The translations under genes were made by a program, and so were the position numbers. A stretch of 28,095 nt of DNA from JBEKSX01 sp049516635 (GTDB taxonomy: Bacteria; Bacteroidota; Ignavibacteria; Tepidaquicellales; OLB5): assembly GCA_049516635.1 (NCBI GenBank), contig JBEKSX010000033.1, forward strand, positions 1 to 28,095, written 5' to 3'. Shown piece after piece: positions 1 through 7,580 of the stretch (the first letter of the stretch is position 1; each line of letters opens with the position of its first letter). Below the pieces are notes generated by a model that saw only the letters and a program-made list of their open reading frames with translations, was not told the origin of the DNA and made no database searches.

Positions 1-105
1 TGCTACCTGCTTAATAATGTTCCTGAGCTCTTTTACAGGAATGGAATTTCCAAGAAGTTCGTTATTTCCGTTTTCTGTTTTGTCTTCCAATGTGATTCTT
101 TGCAA
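1..105 (-). CDS. Probable sigma-54-dependent transcriptional activator, N-terminal fragment (cut by left edge)
   Basis: An open frame on the minus strand runs off the left edge of the window. After TTG it encodes LQRITLEDKTENG and then LLGNSIPVKELRNIIKQVA. The second part resembles the opening of the sigma-54 interaction (AAA+) domain, typically xIGxSxxxxxLxxxIxxVA, of NtrC-type enhancer-binding proteins; the Walker A motif would lie just outside the window. There is no ATG, so the start is uncertain: TTG at 105 or TTG at 90. Few residues precede the AAA+ domain, so the protein probably lacks a receiver domain. It begins 14 nt after the miaB stop and is probably cotranscribed. The family call rests on about 20 residues and would be tested by reading the next 200 bases. 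Confidence 0.55.
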   Translation of the reverse strand, partial: MQRITLEDKTENGNNELLGNSIPVKELRNIIKQVA

Positions 106-119
106 GGTGTCCGGTTAAA

Positions 120-1493
120 TTACCCCTTCACCGGTTCACCGAACAATGTAGCCGAATTTGCTTTGATAATCTTAACCATAATTCTATCTCCGGGTTTAAA
201 ACCATTCACAGGAATTATGACGGATTTGTTCCCGTCGGTCCTGCCTGTGTACATCCTGTCTGATTTCCTGCTGAGTGATTCGATGAGTATCTCATATTTT
301 CTACCCACCATCGCGGAGTTACGCTCGAGCGATATCTGTGTCTGCAGATCGATGATCTCCTTCAGCCTCCGGGTCTTGTCTTCATCATCTACACTATCTT
401 TTAATTCGTATGCTTTAGTATGCTCCCTCGGCGAGTATTTGAACATATATGCCCCGTCATACTTTACTTCCTTTATAACCTCGAGTGTCATTTTGTGGTC
501 TTCTTCAGACTCGGTTGGAAATCCCGCTATAATATCCGTTGAAAGCGATACATCCGGGATTATTTCTCTCGCCTTTTCTATCAAACCCATGTAGTGCTCA
601 ATATTATAGCTCCGTTTCATTAGGTTAAGTAACCTATTCGACCCTGACTGCACGGGTAAATGGATATAACTGCATATATTATCATGTGCAGCTATCGTTT
701 CGAGTAGCTTTACAGAAAGATCCTGGGGATGCGAAGTTGTAAACCTTATCCGCATTTCAGGAACTGCAATCGCACAAGCCCGCAATAGATCCGCAAAATC
801 ATTTTCACCGCTTCTGTATGAATTTACATTTTGCCCGAGAAGAGTAATTTCTTTGAAGCCATCTTTCCATAATTGAGTCACCTCGTGAACAACGCCCCCG
901 AGATTCCTGCTTCTTTCCCTTCCTCTTGTATACGGGACTACACAAAAACTGCAGAACTTATCGCATCCTCGCATCACAGCCAGCCATGCACTGATACCTT
1001 CTTTCCGGAGAGGGACTATATCGTCATAAGTCTCGACCCGTGATAATCGGACCGCAATGCCTCTTTCACCGGTTTCCAGAACATTTTCAATTAAGCGGGG
1101 CAGGTTACGATATTCATCGGGTCCCGTTATCAGGTCGAGCTGTTTTTTACTATCCAGAAGTTCTGTGCGCAGCCGTTCAGCCATACAGCCGATAACCCCG
1201 ATCAAAAGTGAAGGGTTTTTTTGCTTATATCTTTTAAGCTCATTCAGACGCTGGTAAATTTTAGCTTCAGCGTGATCGCGTACACTGCACGTGTTCAAAA
1301 GAATAATGTCTGAATTATCGATGTTATTATTTACGGAGTATCCTGATTTTTGTAGTATCCCATTGACGATCTCGGTATCAGCAAGGTTCATCTGGCAGCC
1401 GTATGTTTCTATATATACTTTTCTGCTCTGATCGATCTGCGAAGAAGTATCAGAGGAATTTCTTTCCCTGATCATTTTATTATTTTCTAACAT
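120..1493 (-). CDS. miaB: tRNA-2-methylthio-N6-dimethylallyladenosine synthase MiaB
   Basis: This is a radical-SAM methylthiotransferase that adds the methylthio group to i6A37 of tRNAs reading UNN codons. The 457-residue protein has the full family layout. The N-terminal UPF0004 domain carries the three Cys of the auxiliary 4Fe-4S cluster: C33 in YGCQMN, C69 in LNTCSVR and C103 in GCMAER. The radical-SAM motif is C177-x3-C181-x2-C184 (CDKFCSFC), followed by VVPYTRGRERSR. A TRAM-like RNA-binding domain forms roughly residues 390-455. The YGCQMN and VVPYTRGRERSR signatures favour MiaB over MtaB or RimO. Translation starts at ATG 1493; a second in-frame ATG lies six codons in and neither has a clear Shine-Dalgarno site. 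It lies 62 nt downstream of dxs. Confidence 0.96.
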   Translation of the reverse strand: MLENNKMIRERNSSDTSSQIDQSRKVYIETYGCQMNLADTEIVNGILQKSGYSVNNNIDNSDIILLNTCSVRDHAEAKIYQRLNELKRYKQKNPSLLIGVIGCMAERLRTELLDSKKQLDLITGPDEYRNLPRLIENVLETGERGIAVRLSRVETYDDIVPLRKEGISAWLAVMRGCDKFCSFCVVPYTRGRERSRNLGGVVHEVTQLWKDGFKEITLLGQNVNSYRSGENDFADLLRACAIAVPEMRIRFTTSHPQDLSVKLLETIAAHDNICSYIHLPVQSGSNRLLNLMKRSYNIEHYMGLIEKAREIIPDVSLSTDIIAGFPTESEEDHKMTLEVIKEVKYDGAYMFKYSPREHTKAYELKDSVDDEDKTRRLKEIIDLQTQISLERNSAMVGRKYEILIESLSRKSDRMYTGRTDGNKSVIIPVNGFKPGDRIMVKIIKANSATLFGEPVKG

Positions 1494-1555
1494 AAGACAG
1501 ATTATTCAGCATAATTAATTCCATTAAATAATCAAGAAAATATACAAACTTATTT

Positions 1556-3463
1556 TCATTTCGGGACTTCTTCCTTAGAGGTGATAAATTCTTTTATTAT
1601 GGAGATAATTCCCTTTCCGTCCATTTTAAGTTCTTCGTATAATTCCTCGGGGGTTCCATGTTCAATGAATCTGTCCGGTAAGCCGTGAATCAGCACATCC
1701 ACACCGCCAATCTTATTTTGATTCATAAATTCGAGTATTGCAGAGCCAAAACCTCCTGTTATTACGTTATCCTCAAGGGTCATTGCTTTCTTGTGTCTTG
1801 AGAATACATCCAGCAGAATATCACCGTCAAGGGGCTTAATAAATCTCATATTTACCACTTCGATGTCAATCCCGGCTTTTGCCAGTTCCTCACGCGCTTT
1901 CAATGCATAATGAACCATGTTCCCGACTGTTAGTATAACAGCATCGGTCCCTTTTTCTATTATTTCACCTTTTCCTATTTCCATCTTGCGGAACGGACCC
2001 ATTTCTACCCCCAATGCATTTCCCCTCGGATATCTGATTCCTATCGGACCTTTCTTATACAATGTTGCCGTGTAAAGCATATTCCTCAACTCCTGCTCAT
2101 CTTTCGGTGCCATGAGCACGGAACCCTGTATACATCTGAAATAACTAAGATCAAGCGCTCCATGGTGTGTAGGACCGTCAGAACCAACAATACCTGCCCT
2201 ATCCATGACGAAAATAACCGGTAATTTCTGCAGAGCAACATCATGCACAATCTGGTCAAAAGCTCTTTGGAGAAAAGTTGAATATATAGCAACTACAGGT
2301 ATTAGCCCTTCGGATGCAAGCCCTGCGGCGAATGTTACAGCGTGCTGTTCAGCAATCCCTACATCGAAAAATCTTTGAGGAAAAGCTTTCTGCAGAATGT
2401 CCATGCCGGTACCATCAGGCATGGCGGCTGTGATGCCCACAACCTTCTCGTTCATTTTGCATATCTCCACCAAGGCTTCACCGAAAATCTTTGTATAGGC
2501 AGGCATGCTCCCCGGTTTTTGCGGTGTTTTACCTGTCACTTTATCAAATGGTGTTGATGCATGAAATTTCTGGTAATGTGTTTTTGCGGGTTCGAATCCC
2601 CTGCCTTTCTCTGTTATCACATGCAGAAGTATCGGACCACCCAGGTCCTTTACCTCTTCCAGTATCTTAACCAGGTTCACGATATTGTGTCCGTTGATAG
2701 GACCAAAATATCGGAAACCCAGTGCTTCAAAAAGCATTCCAGGAGTTATTACACCTTTGATACCTCCTTCGATCTTGGAAGCAATATGCTTTATCCTGTC
2801 ACCTATTTTTTTATCAAGCTTTCCGGTAGCTTCCCATACATACTTCTTGAACCTGTTATAAGTCGGGTGAGCAAGAAATTCACTGAAATAATTTTGAAAC
2901 GACCATACATTAGGGGCAATGGACATCCTGTTGTCATTTAAAATGACAGTAATATCTTTCTTCAGTATACCGATATTATTCATGGCTTCATAAGCCATCC
3001 CGCCTGTCATGGAACCGTCACCGATTACCCCGATCACCTTATATGTTTTGTTAAGAAAATCCCTCGCCGTTGCAATTCCCAATGCTGCCGATAATGATGT
3101 ACTTGCGTGACCGGCACCAAATACATCGTATTCGCTTTCGCTTCTCTTTAGAAACCCGCTAATCCCCCCCTTTTGCCTGATAGTCTTTAGCTGTTCCCTT
3201 CTGCCTGTTATGATCTTATGTATGTATCCCTGGTGCCCAACATCCCAGACTATCTTATCCGTTGGCGTATTGTAAACATAATGCAGGGCTACGGTAAGTT
3301 CCGCTACTCCAAGTGAAGCACCAAGGTGACCGCCTATCTTTGAAATGGTATCGATGAGATAGTCCCTGATCTCGTCTACCAGAATTTTTAGCTCGGTCAG
3401 TTTAAGCTTTTTCAGATCGGCAGGTGAATTAATGTCATTGAGAAATTTATACTGCGTTTCCAT
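1556..3463 (-). CDS. dxs: 1-deoxy-D-xylulose-5-phosphate synthase
   Basis: Thiamine-diphosphate enzyme that condenses pyruvate and glyceraldehyde 3-phosphate in the first step of the MEP isoprenoid pathway, which supplies among others the undecaprenyl carrier used by MraY. The 635-residue length is normal. Visible signatures are GGHLGAS (H46) and VWDVGHQ (H77) near the N-terminus, the ThDP/metal motif GDGSMTGG at 148-155 with NDN at 176-178, the catalytic Glu in GIAEQHAVTFAAG (E372), and DRAGIVGSDGPTHHG at 421-435, followed by the transketolase C-terminal domain. The ATG at 3463 follows xseB by 5 nt. Linkage of dxs with exonuclease VII subunit genes is also seen in other bacteria (for example xseB-ispA-dxs in E. 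coli); here ispA is absent from between them. Confidence 0.98.
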   Translation of the reverse strand: METQYKFLNDINSPADLKKLKLTELKILVDEIRDYLIDTISKIGGHLGASLGVAELTVALHYVYNTPTDKIVWDVGHQGYIHKIITGRREQLKTIRQKGGISGFLKRSESEYDVFGAGHASTSLSAALGIATARDFLNKTYKVIGVIGDGSMTGGMAYEAMNNIGILKKDITVILNDNRMSIAPNVWSFQNYFSEFLAHPTYNRFKKYVWEATGKLDKKIGDRIKHIASKIEGGIKGVITPGMLFEALGFRYFGPINGHNIVNLVKILEEVKDLGGPILLHVITEKGRGFEPAKTHYQKFHASTPFDKVTGKTPQKPGSMPAYTKIFGEALVEICKMNEKVVGITAAMPDGTGMDILQKAFPQRFFDVGIAEQHAVTFAAGLASEGLIPVVAIYSTFLQRAFDQIVHDVALQKLPVIFVMDRAGIVGSDGPTHHGALDLSYFRCIQGSVLMAPKDEQELRNMLYTATLYKKGPIGIRYPRGNALGVEMGPFRKMEIGKGEIIEKGTDAVILTVGNMVHYALKAREELAKAGIDIEVVNMRFIKPLDGDILLDVFSRHKKAMTLEDNVITGGFGSAILEFMNQNKIGGVDVLIHGLPDRFIEHGTPEELYEELKMDGKGIISIIKEFITSKEEVPK

Positions 3464-3468
3464 TAATT

Positions 3469-3705
3469 TTATTGTTTATAATCTTTAATTTCAAAATCAC
3501 CCTTAAGGTTTTTATTGATCTCTTTTATCCTCAGTTCGGCACCGGCGAGCTTATCATAGCAAATTTTTGTAAGAGATAAACCCTCTTCATATAGTTTTAA
3601 AGTTTCATCCAGGGCTATATCTTCACTTTCCAGTCTCTCCAGGATTTTTTCGAGGCGTGAAAATGATTCTTCGAATGTTTTTTCTGTTTTCTTTTGTTTT
3701 GCCAT
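3469..3705 (-). CDS. xseB: Exodeoxyribonuclease VII small subunit
   Basis: Small subunit of the exonuclease that degrades single-stranded DNA in both directions to acid-soluble oligonucleotides. The 78-residue acidic and helical protein shows the family pattern: FEESFSRLEKILERLES, then LDETLKLYEEGLSLTKICYDKLAGAE, which forms the helical hairpin that wraps the large subunit. It begins at ATG 3705, 9 nt after xseA stops, and ends 5 nt before dxs. Tight linkage with xseA implies production in step with the large subunit. The lysine-rich ends (MAKQKKTEK at the start, KGDFEIKDYKQ at the end) are ordinary for the family. Confidence 0.95.
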   Translation of the reverse strand: MAKQKKTEKTFEESFSRLEKILERLESEDIALDETLKLYEEGLSLTKICYDKLAGAELRIKEINKNLKGDFEIKDYKQ

Positions 3706-3714
3706 CGGACTGCA

Positions 3715-4971
3715 CTAATCGGTTATTTTTGCTGATTTTTTATTATCATGAAATTTTATCTGTACATCCTCGCCTCTCTTAATTTGTTGGGCTCTTGTAA
3801 CCAATTTACTGAAATCAAGAGAAAAGCTCAACTGACCTTCTGACTGTCCATCCACATTCTTATAGACAAGAGCATACCCCTTCTTTAGATTATTAACCGG
3901 GCTTATATGATATAATGTTTTTTTGTAATAATGTATCTTATTTTTTAGGTCTGTTATTTTAGATATTGCCAGATTTGGCATTAATCTTGACATTTCGTCA
4001 AGCTTCTGGTAATAGTTGTAGATAACATCCTTTGGGTGATTAAAATAATAATTATTTTCTATTTCTTTTACGGAATTATATAAGCTTGATACTCTGTTTT
4101 TTACATAATTATTATAAAAATACGAAAATTTACTAAGACTATCAATCAAATCATTAATATCAGGGGTTATCAATTCAGCTGCAGCAGAGGGTGTGGGAGC
4201 CCTGAGATCAGCTACAAAATCGCAAATTGTAAAATCGATCTCGTGACCAATAGCGCTAACTACCGGTATTTTATATGCATATATAACTCTGGCTAGACCT
4301 TCATCATTGAACGGCATCAGGTCCTCAAGCGAACCTCCGCCCCTGGTCAATATAAGCACATCTATCAATGGTAGCATCTTAGACCTGATCATTTTCTCAA
4401 TATCCTTCAGGGCAGTTATTATGTTTGACGGTGCAGTGATACCCTGTACTGTTACCGGATAAAGAAATAAATTAAGCACCGGGAAGCGGCGTTTGACGAT
4501 TTTTATAAAATCCTGAAGAGCAGCGCCTGTCCTTGAAGTTATTATAGCCGCATTTTGAGGGTAGGGCGGTATCGGTTTCTTTTTTGATTCATCGAACAAT
4601 CCTTCTTCGAACAGCTTCTGCTTAAGTTTCTCAAACCTGAGCTGGAGTTCACCCGCACCCTGCGGGTTCAATTCCCAAACTTCTATCTGGTATGTCCCTC
4701 TGCCGGCAAATACATTTATCCTGCCTTTAACAACCACCTGTATACCGTCTTCAGGAGTAAAGAGAAGCGATTGATTTCTGGTCTTCCACATCACCGCCTG
4801 TATCTGTGAATTCTCATCTTTTAACGTGAAATAAAAATGACCCGATTGTGAATGAACCTTAAAATTTGATATCTCCCCGATCAGGTTCACGTAACGGAAA
4901 TTTTCTTCGAGTAAAAACTTGATTTTCGAGTTGAGCTCTGTAACGGTCAGTATGTTTTCCAGACCACTCAT
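3715..4971 (-). CDS. xseA: Exodeoxyribonuclease VII large subunit
   Basis: Catalytic subunit of exonuclease VII. The 418-residue protein begins with an OB-fold nucleic-acid-binding domain: VTELNSKIKFLLEENF, then VNLIGEISNFKVHSQSGHFYFTLKD, followed by AVMWKT. The conserved catalytic core follows, with ITSRTGAALQDFIKIVKRRFP, LTRGGGSLEDLMPFNDE, VVSAIGHEIDFTICDFVADLRAPTPSAAAE and a C-terminal KKGYALVYK. A helical region between the core and the C-terminus should bind XseB. The start ATG at 4971 lies 1 nt after the stop of the upstream lipoprotein gene (TAAaATG), so translation of the two is probably coupled. All expected motifs are present and the length is slightly shorter than the ~450 residues of E. 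coli XseA. Confidence 0.97.
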   Translation of the reverse strand: MSGLENILTVTELNSKIKFLLEENFRYVNLIGEISNFKVHSQSGHFYFTLKDENSQIQAVMWKTRNQSLLFTPEDGIQVVVKGRINVFAGRGTYQIEVWELNPQGAGELQLRFEKLKQKLFEEGLFDESKKKPIPPYPQNAAIITSRTGAALQDFIKIVKRRFPVLNLFLYPVTVQGITAPSNIITALKDIEKMIRSKMLPLIDVLILTRGGGSLEDLMPFNDEGLARVIYAYKIPVVSAIGHEIDFTICDFVADLRAPTPSAAAELITPDINDLIDSLSKFSYFYNNYVKNRVSSLYNSVKEIENNYYFNHPKDVIYNYYQKLDEMSRLMPNLAISKITDLKNKIHYYKKTLYHISPVNNLKKGYALVYKNVDGQSEGQLSFSLDFSKLVTRAQQIKRGEDVQIKFHDNKKSAKITD

Positions 4972-4972
4972 T

Positions 4973-6427
4973 TTATCTGGTGAAATTAAGAATTAAATTT
5001 TCCACAGCCCAGCCCCCTTTGATACTTACATTCTGCGGATATATATAAAAAGGTTCCGAGTACCTGAACGGGAATGCACTGCCGTAATCATATTCACCTG
5101 TTCTTTTTTCATCAAGAAAAGAAAATACTGAATAATCTGCTTCAAGTATACTTTTCAGATCGAACAGAGTATCTTCAATCATAAATGAATATTTTACCTG
5201 CGGCTTTAATTCAACAGAAGTAAGTTTGACCACTGCCGGCACCACACTGGTATCGGCTGAAACTATATCGCTGCCCATCCTGTATATCACGCCCTTGAGT
5301 TCGCCGTAAGAGTTTGGTGAAATTGTACTGTAATCCAGCATATATTTGTAAGTAGAATCACCCATTATTTTCAGACTGAAAGAAAGAATGTATTTACTGT
5401 TATAATTATATTTTTCCGGCGGGAAAATTTCGACAAGCGAATCATTAAGCCAATTATATATGATCTTGATGTTCCTGTTGTTTTCGTCTGACACATGTAA
5501 AGAATTAATGAGGGTCTCTCTTGCCGGTTTGAATTTATTAAAGAACAAAAATATGCTTTGATCGGTCAATACATTTTTATAACCATTTTCAATCGAGCTG
5601 TAAATAATATCAAGTGAATCTTTGAAATAATCTGTCATATCGGGAGAATTGCCGGGGGACTGAACTTTTTTTATATCACGAAGATAGAAATTAATATTTT
5701 TTATGTTCGATGAATCATACAAAACGAAGTCATACGGAAGAACCCCGTAGCTTTCTCTATCAACTGTGTACAGGAGATTTTTATCATCATCATCTACTGC
5801 TATGATCCGGTACTTTCCGGACGATAAGTTTGTCAGGATATATTCACCGGTTGGTGATGTTTCAGTTATATAATCAGAGGTTCTTTGTGAGGGATTGTAT
5901 GATGTATCACTTACCAGCTTGTACGCAAATACAGTTATATTTTTCCTACCATTATTGAAAACTTTTCCTGAAATGGAAGCTGTATCTATTTTACCTCCCG
6001 TTGCAAAGGCAAATGTGATCGGTTCGGTCAGTGCATTTCCGTGCAGATCCTTTAAAGAAGTGCTTACATTAATAACGAAAGTTTTATTAGTGTCAATGCT
6101 ATGAAAGGATTTAGCAAAAACGATCTCAACCTCTTTTCCGCTCCATTTGTATTCAATATCCCCTTTATAGGGGGGTGATATCCGGATAGCATCCTGAAAG
6201 CTTCTTTTATCCACATATTTATCGAATTCAATATTTATGCTATTACCCCTGAAATTGATGGTATTCGGTTTTGGGAATTTTGATAAAATTTTGGGAGGTA
6301 CTTTATCCTCTTCGCCCCCACCCGGAGGAAGCTGGTTAGCGCATCCAGAAATATATAATATTAACAAAAATAAACAAGATTTTAGCAGAAATAAATAGAA
6401 AATCTGGAATTTTAGCGTTTTATGCAT
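4973..6427 (-). CDS. Ig-like-domain outer-membrane-type lipoprotein
   Basis: The 484-residue protein starts with a hydrophobic signal segment (about residues 8-28) ending in the lipobox ISGC, with acylated Cys predicted at C29. A proline/glycine-rich linker (QLPPGGGEEDK) leads into a domain at roughly 42-142, including PPKILSKFPKPNTINFRGN, that fits the bacterial Ig-like fold of the Big_5 type common in Bacteroidota lipoproteins. The region around 150-215 (ASISGKVFNNG, then PTGEYILTNLSSGKYRIIAVDD) resembles a carboxypeptidase-regulatory or prealbumin-like beta-sandwich. The remainder looks beta-rich and is unassigned. It is first in the xseA-xseB-dxs-miaB operon and couples to xseA by 1 nt. 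An envelope role is likely; the exact function is unknown. Confidence 0.8.
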   Translation of the reverse strand: MHKTLKFQIFYLFLLKSCLFLLILYISGCANQLPPGGGEEDKVPPKILSKFPKPNTINFRGNSINIEFDKYVDKRSFQDAIRISPPYKGDIEYKWSGKEVEIVFAKSFHSIDTNKTFVINVSTSLKDLHGNALTEPITFAFATGGKIDTASISGKVFNNGRKNITVFAYKLVSDTSYNPSQRTSDYITETSPTGEYILTNLSSGKYRIIAVDDDDKNLLYTVDRESYGVLPYDFVLYDSSNIKNINFYLRDIKKVQSPGNSPDMTDYFKDSLDIIYSSIENGYKNVLTDQSIFLFFNKFKPARETLINSLHVSDENNRNIKIIYNWLNDSLVEIFPPEKYNYNSKYILSFSLKIMGDSTYKYMLDYSTISPNSYGELKGVIYRMGSDIVSADTSVVPAVVKLTSVELKPQVKYSFMIEDTLFDLKSILEADYSVFSFLDEKRTGEYDYGSAFPFRYSEPFYIYPQNVSIKGGWAVENLILNFTR

Positions 6428-6511
6428 TTCTTTGGCTATAATATAGTAAATTTAATTATTTTATTGAGGATATAAATTAATATTAAAGTCAAAAATCACC
6501 TAAATACGGTA

Positions 6512-6540
6512 TTGCACTAACAATTATGATTAACCATATT
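6512..6540 (+). promoter_or_regulatory. Possible promoter of the plus-strand secreted-protein gene
   Basis: TTGCAC (6512-6517) and CATATT (6535-6540) are separated by 17 nt, giving 3/6 and 4/6 matches to a sigma-70 promoter. No good TTG-N19-TAnnTTTG element is found here. The site overlaps one of two direct repeats (CTAAATACG...CTAACAA at 6500-6523; contiguous CTAAATACGCTAACAA at 6569-6584), which could bind a regulator. The 168-nt region 6428-6595 also has to hold the promoter of the divergent lipoprotein/xseA operon, which I could not place. Confidence 0.25.
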
Positions 6541-6583
6541 TACTGCAGTAATTAACTAGATTTCTTAACTAAATACGCTAACA

Positions 6584-6591
6584 AAAGGAGG
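6584..6591 (+). promoter_or_regulatory. Strong Shine-Dalgarno site of the secreted-protein gene
   Basis: AAAGGAGG lies 4 nt before ATG 6596 and is nearly fully complementary to the 16S rRNA 3' end. It fixes the start codon. Most minus-strand genes in the window have little or no recognisable Shine-Dalgarno sequence, so this site stands out and suggests a highly translated message. Confidence 0.75.
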
Positions 6592-6595
6592 ATAT

Positions 6596-7240
6596 ATGAA
6601 AAGATTGAGACACTTAACCGGTGCGATAGTGTTCTTTTCATGCTTCCTCTTATTATTTGGGACCGCATTATCACAGGATACCAAGACTAGTGAATCGAAT
6701 AACAAAGAATTAGGACTTGCAGGATATTCAAACGAACCAATGAGCGGATACTGGAAACTAACTAACTCAAATACCGAGATTGCAAACCTTGAGAAACACA
6801 CCGAATGGTCAACTGAGACCGGAACCTTGACTGCAACCACAAACTGGGATGACAACCATAAAATAGAACATACTATCAGTGCAAGCTTCAGGTGGGATAA
6901 CCCTCCTGAAAAAATGATCCCGGGAGGCGATGTGAAAATTCAAGGTACTTTTGTCAACAATGAATACAGCTCTATCGGAAGAATACTATACGGCTTACTG
7001 GTTTCTATCGGAAACTCAGGAACGAAATTTTTCAATGTGAAAACTGATGCTTCACAGGTTCTTCTGATCAATAAAGATTACAAGCAGCACAATTCCGAAG
7101 TGAAAGACGGTTGGTTTTCAGCACCTAAACATTACTTGGGAGAAAGCACATGGATCCAGATAATGGTTGACTGCTACATAGGACAGGACCATTACGTTAC
7201 GACTTATGTCTATAACTGGATCGAGTCATCGCCAATATAA
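6596..7240 (+). CDS. Secreted protein of unknown function
   Basis: I do not recognise this 214-residue protein. The N-terminus is a clear Sec signal peptide: basic MKRLRH, a hydrophobic core at about 9-21, and a likely signal peptidase I site after TALS (26|27, before QD). The mature part is rich in Thr, Ser, Trp and Tyr with alternating polar/hydrophobic strands (for example TGTLTATTNWDD, EHTISASFRWD, WIQIMVDCYIG, YVTTYVYNWIES), suggesting an all-beta sandwich. It contains only one Cys after the signal peptide, in VDCYIG, so there is no internal disulphide. It is the only certain plus-strand gene, is monocistronic, has a strong Shine-Dalgarno site and is closed by a strong terminator at 7299. 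Periplasmic or extracellular location is inferred. Confidence 0.85.
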   Translation: MKRLRHLTGAIVFFSCFLLLFGTALSQDTKTSESNNKELGLAGYSNEPMSGYWKLTNSNTEIANLEKHTEWSTETGTLTATTNWDDNHKIEHTISASFRWDNPPEKMIPGGDVKIQGTFVNNEYSSIGRILYGLLVSIGNSGTKFFNVKTDASQVLLINKDYKQHNSEVKDGWFSAPKHYLGESTWIQIMVDCYIGQDHYVTTYVYNWIESSPI

Positions 7241-7298
7241 ATAAGTTTCTGCTATTAACAGCAATAGCTGTATTCCCTACTAATTAGCAGATGAAACG

Positions 7299-7328
7299 GG
7301 GCTTAACAAAGTTAAGCCCTTTTTTTTT
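7299..7328 (+). terminator. Intrinsic terminator of the secreted-protein gene
   Basis: The perfect 9-bp stem GGGCTTAAC / GTTAAGCCC (7299-7307 and 7311-7319) with an AAA loop is followed directly by nine T residues (7320-7328). It lies 58 nt after the stop at 7240 and is a textbook Rho-independent terminator for plus-strand transcription. A weaker 6-bp hairpin, GCTATT/AATAGC, lies just upstream near 7250. Confidence 0.9.
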
Positions 7329-7347
7329 ATATAGACTGAAGCACTTA

Positions 7348-7381
7348 AAAAAAACAGGACCCGCGCGAGCCCTGTTTTTTT
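7348..7381. terminator. Bidirectional terminator between convergent transcription units
   Basis: The stem AAAAAAACAGG / CCTGTTTTTTT (7348-7358 with 7371-7381) is 11 bp with a 12-nt GC-rich loop. It reads as GC stem plus T-run on both strands, so it can stop plus-strand read-through from the secreted-protein gene and minus-strand transcription leaving the long ftsZ-terminated operon. The distance from the ftsZ stop (7581) is about 200 nt. Confidence 0.75.
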
Positions 7382-7411
7382 AGTGGAGTGGATGGTGGAA
7401 ATGAGAGAAAA

Positions 7412-7519
7412 TTGGCAAATTATCATTGCGAGCTTCCGGGGTCACCGGATACCGAAGCAATCTAGATTTGTAGAAGAAGATTGCTTCGTGACGTCATGCT
7501 CGCAATGTCAATTTGTCAA
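7412..7519. repeat. Imperfect palindromic intergenic repeat element (REP/MITE-like)
   Basis: This 108-bp element has nested inverted arms. The outer arms are 22 nt each at 7412-7433 and 7498-7519 (ending CATTGCGAGC and starting GCTCGCAATG, with three mismatches in the outer part). The inner arms are CGAAGCAATCT (7453-7463) and AGATTGCTTCG (7478-7488). A small TCCGG/CCGGA hairpin lies between left outer and left inner arms. The core words TCATTGCGAGC and GAAGCAATCT match, from memory, a palindrome family found in non-coding DNA of many unrelated bacteria. It encodes no protein and lies between convergent genes, a usual site for such elements. The rest of 7520-7580 is AT-rich with only a weak AAACAA/TTGTTT hairpin. 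Confidence 0.8.
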
Positions 7520-7580
7520 AAAACAAAATTGTTTGACGTCAATCGTAAATAAGTATAAAATATTATTTTTCTTTTTCCGT

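Noticed and set aside
100..594. Plus-strand open frame opposite the 3' end of miaB
   Set aside because: It mirrors the MiaB frame, which has all expected motifs to its stop; the plus-strand product has no recognisable features.
2561..2941. Plus-strand open frame of 126 codons opposite dxs
   Set aside because: It is a shadow of a fully conserved Dxs frame, with no start signal and no recognised domain.
6483..6492. TTGACTTTAA on the minus strand, the same 10-mer as in the mraZ promoter (26020-26029)
   Set aside because: Tested as -33 element of the lipoprotein-xseA operon, but no TAnnTTTG or TATAAT lies at a fitting distance; in AT-rich DNA the match may be chance.
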